A stretch of DNA of 64,000 bases from Lelliottia amnigena (GCA_900635465.1 LR134135.1:496001-560000); one strand, 5' to 3'. Counted from the stretch's first letter, positions 27,406 through 36,021 are shown. The notes: generated by a model from the sequence alone, not told the origin. Made by a program: numbers and translations.

Positions 27406-28689
27406 TTATAGGACTCCATGCTTTGTTAGAAGAGCATCAAGTTCTTTGAGCCCATTCTCAACTACATCAGAATAAAATTTCCGCCCCTCAGTAGATTTAC
27501 TTGAGAAAGCGAGCGCTCCCCCTATAACATCATTAATTCCCTTTTCTCTGAAAAGTAAGCAGGCACGGGCAACAGCACCAATATCATTTGCTCCTTTTTC
27601 TCTTTCTGAATTAGGATTTCCTATATCATCAAAATAGTATTTATTGGTGGTTGTATCTGATATTCCGGCGCTTAGGAATGCAGCTCGGCGAACTAAGCAG
27701 GGGACACACCGCCCACAATGTTGATAATTATAGTAGCCAAAACGGCCACAGCTTGTAGTGTTACCGATGTGGTTAAGAAGAAGAGGAAGGTTTTTGCAAT
27801 TTCTAATCATCTCACCTTTTGTATATCCTTGATAAGGACGTTTAATTGAAATATTCATTCCAGAAGAGTTAAAAATATCTTGAATGATAGCTAAAAAAAC
27901 GGGATGAGTAGTTTTTGTACTAAGACTTCCGAACCTACCTTCGTTAAGTGGAATATTCAGGCTAATAAATCCGTTCTCAGGGATGTACAACTCAACTGGA
28001 TTTTTAGTTTTTAAAATTGTTGCAGCAAGAACACCGTACGAAATAAATATTAATGAGCGGCCACGGGTTGAGCGCTCAGTTACATGGGGGACTTTTATTC
28101 TGTGGTTCCATTGGTAATGACGTACCTTACCGTTTAGCGTTTCTGAAAATTCTATTTGCTTCTTAGAATCGCCTTTTGCCATTTGTGAAACAAAACATGG
28201 TGAGCGACCATTTTCCGTTAGATCAATTGCACCAATTAAACTATCCATCCCGCCAGACAGTAATGATATACAGTCCGCAGAGGAAGTTGTCAGTTTGGAG
28301 GGCTCTAAAGGATGTTCACCGCCATCATTTAGTTTTATTTCCCAAAAGTCACCTGTTAAAAAACGAAATGCATCCTGTAGCTTATCAAGATGTGGAATCC
28401 AATTGTCTTTGTTGCAAACCGTTATTGATAATTCAATCTCTCGAGTCCAGCCATCAGCGGTTTTTTTTCTTAAACATGCTAGGTCAGCGGCGCAAACTGA
28501 CATTGCTATAGTCACAAAATCCCAAGTCACAACATCAGGATGAAAACCCATTTTTTTTAGTCTTATCCTCCAGTCTTGAGCTATATGACCTATTTTTTTG
28601 TTTGAGGGGATAGTGTAAAGAGAAAAATACTCAGTACCTTCTTCTAAAACCTCTGGTAAAAGCTTTTCGGGTGCGCATACTACTTTCAT
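27406..28689 (-). CDS. qatC: QatC, QueC-like ATP-pyrophosphatase of the Qat defence system
   Basis: 427 residues. Central QueC-like domain: PP-loop SGGMDS at 145-150 binds ATP, and four cysteines (Cys314, Cys325, Cys328, Cys331 in CGRFGYYNYQHCGRCVPC) match the zinc site of 7-cyano-7-deazaguanine synthase. An additional N-terminal region of about 130 residues is not in housekeeping QueC. The substrate in Qat is not settled; by analogy it makes or transfers a deazaguanine group. ATG 28689 overlaps the qatB stop by four bases. In described Qat operons qatD, a TatD-like nuclease, follows; here the frame ends at 27406 and only the cos region lies beyond. Confidence 0.92.
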   Translation of the reverse strand: MKVVCAPEKLLPEVLEEGTEYFSLYTIPSNKKIGHIAQDWRIRLKKMGFHPDVVTWDFVTIAMSVCAADLACLRKKTADGWTREIELSITVCNKDNWIPHLDKLQDAFRFLTGDFWEIKLNDGGEHPLEPSKLTTSSADCISLLSGGMDSLIGAIDLTENGRSPCFVSQMAKGDSKKQIEFSETLNGKVRHYQWNHRIKVPHVTERSTRGRSLIFISYGVLAATILKTKNPVELYIPENGFISLNIPLNEGRFGSLSTKTTHPVFLAIIQDIFNSSGMNISIKRPYQGYTKGEMIRNCKNLPLLLNHIGNTTSCGRFGYYNYQHCGRCVPCLVRRAAFLSAGISDTTTNKYYFDDIGNPNSEREKGANDIGAVARACLLFREKGINDVIGGALAFSSKSTEGRKFYSDVVENGLKELDALLTKHGVL

Positions 28690-29549
28690 TGCAATGCTCC
28701 TTCATAAACAATAAATGTGTTCTCGAGGGCTTTATCCATTATTTTTTGAAATTGTTTAGTGCTCGGATTAGGAACTTCTTTTTTTAATTCTGATATTTGC
28801 TCTGAAATTTCTGACTGAAGATATTTTCTCATCATGTTTATATTTTTCATTGAGCTTGATGGTATGTTTTTTGATCCCTCAAACAATTGCCCAATTTCAT
28901 GAATCAGTTTATTTTTAACTTCATTGGAAAGGTATAGCTCTATTAGATTCCAAATATTGCTGTCAATCATGCGAAAAAGATCTATGTCTTTATCTTTATT
29001 TATTAACTCTGATAATGCAAATGACATTGAATTTTTTATAGACTCCTCATCGACAGTACCCCCAGATGTTGTAGTTTCTGAAATTATTGCATCAATAATC
29101 TCAGATGCGGAGGGGTTACTTTTTAATAATTTCTGTGCCCAGTTTTTAACTGATTCATTATTACCTTCTCTCAAAGATAGTAATAATGATAACAAATTAG
29201 TCGCTGCGCGTGTTGATGTCCTCATTTTACGTGAGGCTTTCTTTGCACCGCCATTTCCTACTTTTGAGAAACTTCCAACCGCTTTCCTGAAGTGAGATTT
29301 ATCTGAGCTCTCAGCATAATGCCGTAATTCTCTCCTGGCAGTGGCATATCTCCTAGGTGGTGCTATTCCATCAATGCTTTCATTATGTTCAACAGACGTG
29401 GGCTCCTGTGGTTCTACCTCCTCCCCGTCATCTGAGTTCGGGTAGCTTATTTCTCCCGAACCTATCGGTAGGCTTTGGAGCTTGTCCTCCCATGGAGGAA
29501 TGAATGGAACATTAGCTCCAGAGCCTGAACTAGAAGTCGAAGTACCCAT
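28686..29549 (-). CDS. qatB: QatB, partner protein of the Qat defence system
   Basis: 287 residues, no known enzymatic motif. The N-terminus MGTSTSSSGSGANVPFIPPW is a low-complexity Gly/Ser tail ending in a PPW box, a pattern I associate with QatB; residues 40-65 are acidic and the rest is helical, with a basic stretch near 105-115 (AKKASRKMRTSTRAA). Gly2 would be the first residue after Met removal. The gene starts two bases after qatA ends and overlaps qatC, giving a tight three-gene operon. AT-rich compared with the satellite core. Identification rests on neighbours as well as sequence. Confidence 0.85.
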   Translation of the reverse strand: MGTSTSSSGSGANVPFIPPWEDKLQSLPIGSGEISYPNSDDGEEVEPQEPTSVEHNESIDGIAPPRRYATARRELRHYAESSDKSHFRKAVGSFSKVGNGGAKKASRKMRTSTRAATNLLSLLLSLREGNNESVKNWAQKLLKSNPSASEIIDAIISETTTSGGTVDEESIKNSMSFALSELINKDKDIDLFRMIDSNIWNLIELYLSNEVKNKLIHEIGQLFEGSKNIPSSSMKNINMMRKYLQSEISEQISELKKEVPNPSTKQFQKIMDKALENTFIVYEGALQ

Positions 29550-29551
29550 AT

Positions 29552-31411
29552 TTATCTCCTTGCTTTCAATTTAATTGCATTCAATGCTGGTTTATTTGTA
29601 TTAGGGTCTTTCTCCCATGACTCTAATATTTCCATTGCCCACGGATACTTTGCTATTAAAGGAATTAGAGGTGCAGGGCGTATATCAGCTGGTATTTCTT
29701 TCAGAAGCGATGTGAGCTCGCTGCTTAAAGAACTATATCCTGAGACTACAAACAGGCATTTTTTTAAATACTCAAAGCTCCATTGTTCTAAACGACACTT
29801 TACCTTGAGTTTTATTAGTATTTTCTCCGCCTCCGTCTCGCCAATTTCTAAGAGCTGTGGTGAAAGTATATCGAAAGTATCATCGGATATTAGTATTGAC
29901 TCTAACAACGCTCTTGCATCATCACTAATTTCATCAATACTTGAAATGGAAATGAATTTTTCTCTACTGAGATATAATAATGGCCTTAAATCAATTGATG
30001 ATAGACTTGGTTTAATGCCTAACCATGACTCAATAAATGGGTTACTCCAGCTGTTGTCGGGAGAAACATAAGGATTTCCTCTTTGCAATTCTCTTTCTAA
30101 TTTTGCAATAAAAATAGGCTTTCCATCTTCACTCTCAGTAACAGCCCTCGCAAGATATTCGAAAGCAGTTGTTGTGGCGCATCTTTCAAATAGTTGCATT
30201 TTTACAAGAGCTTCAAATGAAATTGCTAACCCTTGTTCCTTAGCTATTTGTTGTCTTATAATCAAGTTGTTCAGAAATCTTTTTATCAAGCGTGGATTTC
30301 CTGCAATTTCTTTGGTGCTTGATAATATTTCGGAAATTTCGAGGGCGATGGTTATTTCTTTTTCAAGTGCGGATGAGTGCTTGCCAAAGGCTTCGTTTAA
30401 CTCTTTTTTAGTCAATAACCCTTGCCAAGATTTCTTTGCTTTCTCTAAAATGATTTTTTTCGCTGACTCAGCATCTTCTTTGGGAATAATATTGTGGCGG
30501 ACAGCCAGTTCTGACAAAAGAATAACTACATAGGCTTTGACATCATTAGTGCTTAGTCGCGGAACCCTTAGAGGAACTTGTATTAGTTTATCGAAGTAGT
30601 TAGTGACTAGATCGCTATCAAGATCAGTTTGCGAAAAATGGGAACGAACAGCACTGCGGATCATTCCTTCATCAGCTGCTATTATGAAAGCAGTTTGGGG
30701 TACAAATAAAAGTAATCTCATGGCTTCTAAAGTAGATATTGCTGTATTTGGCATGCATCTATCTAGGTCATCTACCAATACTACCAATGTTATATTTAAT
30801 TCTTTTAGCAAGCTGGTTAAACTGGTTCTCAGTTCTTCAATTTGTCGTGGCAATGAAGAGGATTGTTCTGGGTTTAATATTCCATTGAATTGAGGTGCCA
30901 GTTTTGAGTAATCATCCTTCAGTTTCCCTACATCGTCCTCGGTTATTTTACCCGTTGAAGCAATACCACTTACAACGCCTAAAATCCCGCCAATTGGGCC
31001 AGCTACTACACTTCCAAAGATCGCTCCAGAAATTGCAGGTGCTGCAATCTTCAATGCTCTGAAATAATTAATTCTTTTAGCAAAAGAAACTGCTTTATCA
31101 ATAAAGGTTTCTCTTTCTTTAGCAATTGATAATATTTTATCCGATACCGATTGTAGCAGTGCTAACTTGGCATCATCATATCCTTGGTACAGCCATGCGT
31201 TGAATTCCAAGAAAACATAGTCATCTTTGGAACTATCATTTTGGAGTTTTTCCCCAATCATTTTGACAAGGGATGATTTCCCCGTTCCCCATTTGCCAGA
31301 TATCCCAATGGATACCGGCTCTCCGGCGGACTCGAAGACAAGACGTGTAGCAATTCCAGCTATCAGTTTAAAATTTAGTAAATCATCCGCAGTTTCAACA
31401 TCGTTCCACAT
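29552..31411 (-). CDS. qatA: QatA, KAP-family P-loop ATPase of the Qat defence system
   Basis: 619 residues. KAP NTPase: Walker A GKWGTGKSS at 39-47, a hydrophobic Gly/Ala-rich insertion that can span or enter the membrane at about 121-152 (AAPAISGAIFGSVVAGPIGG), Walker B LVVLVDDLDRCMP at about 209-221, followed by NPRLIKRFLNNLII, the sensor-like KAP signature. KAP ATPases are usually membrane-associated, and QatA is required for phage defence in the described four-gene Qat system. First gene of the operon; 216 AT-rich bases upstream to attR carry the promoter. The GC content is far below that of the surrounding genome, a sign of transfer. Confidence 0.93.
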   Translation of the reverse strand: MWNDVETADDLLNFKLIAGIATRLVFESAGEPVSIGISGKWGTGKSSLVKMIGEKLQNDSSKDDYVFLEFNAWLYQGYDDAKLALLQSVSDKILSIAKERETFIDKAVSFAKRINYFRALKIAAPAISGAIFGSVVAGPIGGILGVVSGIASTGKITEDDVGKLKDDYSKLAPQFNGILNPEQSSSLPRQIEELRTSLTSLLKELNITLVVLVDDLDRCMPNTAISTLEAMRLLLFVPQTAFIIAADEGMIRSAVRSHFSQTDLDSDLVTNYFDKLIQVPLRVPRLSTNDVKAYVVILLSELAVRHNIIPKEDAESAKKIILEKAKKSWQGLLTKKELNEAFGKHSSALEKEITIALEISEILSSTKEIAGNPRLIKRFLNNLIIRQQIAKEQGLAISFEALVKMQLFERCATTTAFEYLARAVTESEDGKPIFIAKLERELQRGNPYVSPDNSWSNPFIESWLGIKPSLSSIDLRPLLYLSREKFISISSIDEISDDARALLESILISDDTFDILSPQLLEIGETEAEKILIKLKVKCRLEQWSFEYLKKCLFVVSGYSSLSSELTSLLKEIPADIRPAPLIPLIAKYPWAMEILESWEKDPNTNKPALNAIKLKARR

Positions 31412-31627
31412 GTGTCCATACCATCGGCAAAAAGTGACTTCTTCACCTTATCCAATGCATTTCAGAGCTTGCAACATTTTTTGAGAATTAGATGATTGTT
31501 TTATGACGCAATCGTTGAAAGTTCTATGGCTGACATTAGAGAGATTCGTCATAAGGGGTCATTTTGGTGGTCTTTGTATTTGTTCTTTATATTAAATGTG
31601 AGTTAATACAGTATTTTATCTTTGTTT

Positions 31628-31644
31628 TTCGAGTCCGGCCTTCG
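31628..31644 (+). other. attR core of the leuX satellite
   Basis: TTCGAGTCCGGCCTTCG, an exact copy of the leuX 3' segment at 19758. It is followed by CAC where the tRNA has GGCAC, so one G differs after the core. The stop of the HNH gene begins three bases further on, at 31648. Confidence 0.92.
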
Positions 31645-31647
31645 CAC

Positions 31648-32517
31648 TCACCCTCTAAACACCTCCCGCCGATGCCAATCCACAAACCCCTCTTTCGGGT
31701 AATTCCCTTTCACTATTGGTAGCGCAATCTGTGTCCCGGCAAAATCCCAGAAAAGCCGCTCAACAATTCCGCCGCCATTTACCGCCTCAGACACTAACAC
31801 CTGCATATTTTCATCTAGCCCAATCGAACCCTTATCAAACGCCTTATGGTGAATTGCGCATAGCGCCAGCCCGTTTGAGATCTCACACGGACCGCCATGC
31901 TGTTTCCATTTGATATGTGCCGCTTCAAGTGCGACGGAGGCATTGTCATGTCGCATATTAAACCCGCAGATTGCACATTCGTAGTTGTAGGCGCGAAGCA
32001 CCTGCTGACGGAACAACGGATCGCGAACTTTGCGAATCTGCTGAATATCAAAATCCATTTCCTCAGCGATCTCTTCCTGGATACTTTCAGGGAAATGAGC
32101 TTCCAGAATTTGCTGGGCCAGTGAGCCGATGAGGTATTTGTTTTTCGTCAGCAGCGCGTAATGCTCTTCATCAAATCCGCCAGCGACGTTGTATTCGACC
32201 AACTCTCGCGTCGGCGGTTGCTTGCTTCCCGCAGTTGAACAGTGTTCATCATTTTGAAGTTCCCAGAAGCCATCACCCTTAAGACGCCAGAAGGGCATAT
32301 CAGGCCGGTACTGGGTACGCTGTGGACCAAAACGTTCCAGAAGACTATGCAGCTGATCGCGCACTTCTGTCCCGTAGTTAAACAGGCGAGCGTGGCCGCG
32401 TTGATAGTTTGCAAGAACATAAAGAAGCAATAATGGTTTATGCGGCGCACGTTGTTCACCCTTGCGCCAGATGGTGATGTTGGCAATTGCCTGTTCTAGA
32501 TTTTTGCTGGACGTCAT
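31648..32517 (-). CDS. HNH restriction endonuclease, likely phosphorothioate-DNA dependent (type IV)
   Basis: 289 residues from ATG 32517 (a longer frame begins at 32571; neither start has a strong ribosome site, and the shorter matches the family N-terminus). N-terminal domain with APHKPLLLLYVLANYQRG and FWRLKGDGFWEL resembles the sulphur-binding domain of phosphorothioate-sensing McrA-type enzymes. The C-terminal HNH nuclease has CAICGFN, LEAAHIKW and NGLALCAIHHKAFD, with all metal and zinc residues present. It would cut DNA carrying phosphorothioate marks, restricting incoming DNA from dnd/ssp-modified cells or phages; no dnd genes are in the window. It lies just outside the satellite. Confidence 0.85.
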   Translation of the reverse strand: MTSSKNLEQAIANITIWRKGEQRAPHKPLLLLYVLANYQRGHARLFNYGTEVRDQLHSLLERFGPQRTQYRPDMPFWRLKGDGFWELQNDEHCSTAGSKQPPTRELVEYNVAGGFDEEHYALLTKNKYLIGSLAQQILEAHFPESIQEEIAEEMDFDIQQIRKVRDPLFRQQVLRAYNYECAICGFNMRHDNASVALEAAHIKWKQHGGPCEISNGLALCAIHHKAFDKGSIGLDENMQVLVSEAVNGGGIVERLFWDFAGTQIALPIVKGNYPKEGFVDWHRREVFRG

Positions 32518-32902
32518 CGCGTTATATAAGAAGCTAAATAATTGCGAGGATGCTCGCGAAACTCCATCCAATCAACCTACTGGTTTCTCACAACGAATAA
32601 AAAAAGCACCCAATGACGCCTTCTTCCCTCCATTGATTTATCCGCTTTTTGCAACCTTTGCAGATAGCACCCCGATGAAATCCATAACCTGCTTTTGCAT
32701 GTGCAATGGCGGTTTGCTGATTTCACGCACCTGTTTCTTTAACTCGGTTTCTTCGAGATCTGTGTGTTGCCAGCAATCTGCTCGTCGATCCTGCCGATCG
32801 GCAGGTCGCGATTTCTCTTCACTCGGGAAAACGTGCTGAGATTTTCCCCTGCTGGCGGAGCGCCACGCAAAAATTTCCCCCATCGGGTGATGGGGGAGGA
32901 GT
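32518..32902. other. Spacer between the HNH gene and the pectate lyase
   Basis: About 385 bases with no clear gene. On the minus strand 32638-32770 reads ETELKKQVREISKPPLHMQK and ends SAKVAKSG before a stop; this looks like the C-terminal remnant of a lost small gene, but no start or family can be named. GATCCTGCCGATCGGCAGGTC near 32794 is a palindrome. The pectate lyase terminator lies at 32877-32896. Confidence 0.4.
32874..32896 (-). terminator. Pectate lyase terminator
   Basis: On the minus strand CCCCCATC-ACCC-GATGGGGG is followed by AAATTTTTG: an 8-bp stem with T-run, six bases after the stop of the pectate lyase gene. Confidence 0.88.
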
Positions 32903-34612
32903 TTACTTCTTGCCGTTAGGCTTGAGCAGTTCACCCGGCTTAAGCTTGAACAGCTCATCGTCACGGGTGGAGTAGCGAACCGTCCCGTCCGACATCAGAT
33001 AAGCGCCTTCGGTGAATCCCGCACCGTTCAGGAACGGCGCAACCGCGTCCGATTTATTGTTGAAAGCCGCTTCCAGCGCAAGCAGTGCGTAAGGCGCAAT
33101 ATGGTCGATGTTGGCAAACTCAGCCTGCGGATCGTCCACGAAGAAGCCGTTCACGCGCTGGGTGTTGAGGATATTTTGTCCCACGCGATCAGCCAGCGTC
33201 AGATACGCTTTTTGCCCCGTCGCCTGCCACAGGTCGATCAGCGCAAAAATGGCATAGGGCTCGTGGTTATCCGTCTGCATGTTCAGCGCGAGTTTTGCAT
33301 CGCCGTGCTCACCGATATCGCCAAGATTCTGGCCTTTGGCGATGCCGCGTGCTACGCGCCAGATGGCGTGATCAGGTTCGAGCGTCCAGGCGCGGGCGTA
33401 GGAAAGCAGGAATTCATTGCCCGCAGGATAGGCTTTCAGTGTTGTGCCTTTTTTGCCGTAGTAGCCGTCCCGTTTTAAGACGTAGCCAGAGAGATCCGTT
33501 CCATTGGCCAACATCGGACGGAAGGTATTGGTCGGCTCGTCATAGGCGTAGGTGGCAAAGGCTCTCAGACCATCCAGCGTCCATTTTTTGAGATCGTTAC
33601 CGTCGTTGCCCAGTTGTTTTGCCAGCGCCAGCTGCATCAGCGCGTTTTCGGAATAGAGTGTGCTGGTCCTGCCTTTCAGCAGCATATTGCCTTCCAGTGC
33701 GTCGAGGCCCAGCTCCGGACCAAACTGACGCTGGGCGCGATCGCCATACTTTGAGTGGGTATCGCTGTCATCGAGGGTGTCGGCGCGCTTGAGCGCCTGC
33801 GTAAACTGGTAAACCCCCAGCCCAGTTTTTTTATCGCGCGGCAGCACGTACTGCTCGGCAAGGCGCTTCGACCAAGTCAGCGCGCCCGCGTCACGATCGT
33901 ACTGATAGAGCAGCGAAGCGGAGTAGATAAGATCGTTCCCGGCGTTGAGGAAGCTCAGTCCCTTAGTGGCAAAAAACGGTGGCTGTTGCTCAAAGTCGCT
34001 TTGCCACAGCGATCCCATCGCTTTGCCGTACTCACCATGGCGGCTGGTTTCCAGTGTTTTCCAGTCGTAAACGTGCGCATTCCAGAAGGCTTTGATAAAT
34101 CGCGCGGTGGCTTTGTCATTCACAGCAAACATCAGATCGTAATAGGGATAGGCATTCTTGAGCTCGTGAACCATCTCCTTTTCACTGGGGCCCTGTGGTT
34201 CAAGGGTTCTCAGGTCGATAAAACGATGCCCGCCCCACAGCAGCAGGCCGCTCGGATCTTGATAGTGGTCGAAGTAATAACGGACATTCGCTTCGGCCCG
34301 CTGTTTATATTTTGCCTCGCCGGTCAGATGAGTTAATCCCACCAGGACGCGCATCAAGTTCTGTTGGGCGGAGAAGTTGGACAGCACCGCCGCTTTGCCG
34401 TCCGGGAAGATCCACTCCATCTGTTTGCCTGTGCGCGGATCCACGCCGTCTGCCAACAGCGGCGAGTTATGTCCATATCGATCGCCAGCCTTATCGAGAA
34501 CCGTGTCCGCGAACAGCTTAATGCTGCTCAAACGCTCACTGTCCTGTGCGAGAGCGGAAAACGAGAAGACGCTCAGAATACCCACCGTCAGCGCTATTTT
34601 TGAAATCTTCAT
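32903..34612 (-). CDS. Periplasmic pectate lyase, polysaccharide lyase family 2
   Basis: 569 residues. Cleaves (oligo)galacturonate by beta-elimination in the periplasm. ATG 34612 is chosen for GGGGACAATA upstream and for the signal peptide MKISKIALTVGILSVFSFSA (cleavage after ALA, about residue 22). Residues fitting the PL2 active site as known from the Yersinia enzyme: metal ligands His129 (WGGHRFID), Glu150 (MVHELK) and His192, and catalytic Arg191 (SRHGEYG); spacing agrees with a constant offset of 20. Paired with the porin gene upstream in the same direction (gap 71 bases), it forms a pectin-scavenging unit. An exported PL2 is the PL2A (endo) type rather than cytoplasmic PelW. Confidence 0.93.
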   Translation of the reverse strand: MKISKIALTVGILSVFSFSALAQDSERLSSIKLFADTVLDKAGDRYGHNSPLLADGVDPRTGKQMEWIFPDGKAAVLSNFSAQQNLMRVLVGLTHLTGEAKYKQRAEANVRYYFDHYQDPSGLLLWGGHRFIDLRTLEPQGPSEKEMVHELKNAYPYYDLMFAVNDKATARFIKAFWNAHVYDWKTLETSRHGEYGKAMGSLWQSDFEQQPPFFATKGLSFLNAGNDLIYSASLLYQYDRDAGALTWSKRLAEQYVLPRDKKTGLGVYQFTQALKRADTLDDSDTHSKYGDRAQRQFGPELGLDALEGNMLLKGRTSTLYSENALMQLALAKQLGNDGNDLKKWTLDGLRAFATYAYDEPTNTFRPMLANGTDLSGYVLKRDGYYGKKGTTLKAYPAGNEFLLSYARAWTLEPDHAIWRVARGIAKGQNLGDIGEHGDAKLALNMQTDNHEPYAIFALIDLWQATGQKAYLTLADRVGQNILNTQRVNGFFVDDPQAEFANIDHIAPYALLALEAAFNNKSDAVAPFLNGAGFTEGAYLMSDGTVRYSTRDDELFKLKPGELLKPNGKK

Positions 34613-34683
34613 TATTGTCCCCATAATAAAATAAGGGTTTTAAAGAAACCCTTATTTATTGACACCAGATTATTACACGTTCA

Positions 34684-35385
34684 TCAGAATGAATATTTCA
34701 CACCAACGCGGTAACGCGTTTGCCTTTCATCCGTGACTTTACTGCCGGACACATTCCCAACCGCCATATACGGGGACCAGTTTTTATCAAACTTATAGGT
34801 GAGTTTAAAATCATGCGTCCAATCGTAACTTTCGCTGTCGGCTAATACCACGCCCGCTGAGTTCGCTTTTTTATAGTCAATTTCGTAGTCGAGCTGGTAA
34901 TCCTTCAGGAATTTCCACGACAGCACGCTCGTTAAGTTATAACCGTTTTCTGACGTGTCTTTTGCGGTGCCAATATTGCCGGAGTTACGTTTATAGTAAG
35001 GACGATAACGCAGTGAGGCGCTGACGTCATCGGTCAGGTTAGCTTTACCGCGCAGGTAAGGGCGATAATTATTCGATGACGAGCTGGTATCCAGCGAGAA
35101 ACCCGGCTCAATCTGGAAGGTATTATTAATTTTATATACGTAACTTGCTACCACTTCGGTGCCATTGCTGACGGTTTCATCAAAGGCTTTATCTTTATCC
35201 TGAGAACCTTTCCATTTACCTTCAAGGGATAAGCCAAAGCCATTGGCAAAGCGGTGAGACATTAACAGCCTGTCTTTATGACTATTACCGGCGCTGTCGT
35301 TCATTTCATGACGATAATCAAAGGTGACTGCGTGTGCCGCAATACTCATAAAAGGGACGGTAAATAATAACAATGAGCGCAACAT
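34684..35385 (-). CDS. KdgM-family oligogalacturonate-specific porin
   Basis: 233 residues. Outer-membrane 12-stranded barrel through which oligogalacturonates enter the periplasm. Signal peptide MLRSLLLFTVPFMSIAAHA, then VTFDYRHEMNDSAG, a hallmark of KdgM/KdgN, alternating aromatic strands (GFGLSLEGKWKGSQ, YRPYLRGKANLTDDVSA), and a C-terminal Phe (YRVGVKYSF) used by the BAM machinery. Adjacent to the PL2 lyase; likely one operon under pectin-responsive control. Confidence 0.92.
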   Translation of the reverse strand: MLRSLLLFTVPFMSIAAHAVTFDYRHEMNDSAGNSHKDRLLMSHRFANGFGLSLEGKWKGSQDKDKAFDETVSNGTEVVASYVYKINNTFQIEPGFSLDTSSSSNNYRPYLRGKANLTDDVSASLRYRPYYKRNSGNIGTAKDTSENGYNLTSVLSWKFLKDYQLDYEIDYKKANSAGVVLADSESYDWTHDFKLTYKFDKNWSPYMAVGNVSGSKVTDERQTRYRVGVKYSF

Positions 35386-36021
35386 AGAGATCCTCTATTT
35401 TTATTTTCCAAAGGTATAAGATATTCTCTGCCACTAAGCAGTTGGGTCGATAAAAGTAATAATTAAAATGGGCGTGTGGTGCCGGGTGCCTCCCGGTGAA
35501 TTGAGCGCCGATTTCTCAATTCGTCCATAAAAACGAAATACATTGAGGGTTCCCTCATGTCAGCATGACCCCTCCGCTTAGGGGGATTCACCACACATAA
35601 TTCTGTCATTCCCTGGTGTTGTTGTTTTTAGTAAAGGCTGTGATTTTGTGGAATTAACTTTTACACAAAATGAAATAGTGTTTTGAGATCGAGATCTGAA
35701 TCTTAATAAGAGGCGTTGGATTATTTAAGGTCATGCTTATAAAGATAATCTTAATAATTATTTTATGTTTTAAAACAATAAGATATGGGTTTTTTGTTGG
35801 ATTTTGCTATTATTTATAATACCGAGTTTAAGATATATCGGCAGTGTGTGGTAAATTTATTCCTGGATAAATGGCAACACACCGATGGAAAAATACCGTA
35901 AACTTATCGGCATAAATTACCGTGAAAGACACATCGAGCGTTTAGCAGGGAGTGAAGTTAAACAAACGTTAAACGAATTGGCGGAATAATAAAAAAGTGT
36001 CGTGACCTCTGGAGCCTCAAA
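35386..36021. promoter_or_regulatory. Control region between the KdgM porin and the LuxR-type gene
   Basis: 636 bases. A possible KdgR-like operator AATGAAATAGTGTTTTGAG at 35669-35687 has the TGAAA-N5-TTT core but an imperfect right half. AATTGAGCGCCGATTTCTCAATT (35499-35521) is an imperfect palindrome. The part 35690-35880 is very AT-rich. A 34-codon ORF is at 35885. No other gene seen. Confidence 0.4.
35885..35989 (+). CDS. Possible 34-residue small protein before the LuxR-type gene
   Basis: ATG 35885 opens MEKYRKLIGINYRERHIERL, continues AGSEVKQTLNELAE and stops at 35989. The composition is charged and helical and unlike random AT-rich translation, but no good ribosome binding site is seen (ACACACCG upstream). 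It lies 32 bases before the LuxR-type gene in the same direction, so it could be a leader or a small regulator. Family not recognised. Confidence 0.3.
   Translation: MEKYRKLIGINYRERHIERLAGSEVKQTLNELAE

Larger units (their letters stand above)
19758..31644. mobile_element. P4-like phage satellite integrated in leuX, with Qat defence cargo
   Basis: 11.9-kb element between 17-bp direct repeats. Gene order equals P4: int, (minus) alpha, orf106-like, a small ORF, kil-like, antisense-RNA immunity region, vis, then origin iterons, (plus) sid, delta, psu, and a P2-type cos. P4 carries gop/beta/cII between cos and the attachment site; here that slot holds qatA, qatB and qatC transcribed inward from attR. 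All P4 functions for replication, capsid-size control, late-gene activation and packaging appear intact, so mobilisation by a P2-like helper is plausible. The cargo is clearly lower in GC than the satellite core. Confidence 0.95.

Noticed and set aside
32638..32964. 108-residue minus-strand ORF overlapping the pectate lyase end
   Set aside because: Its start lies within the lyase gene and it reads through the terminator; only its last 30 residues look protein-like, so at most a remnant.
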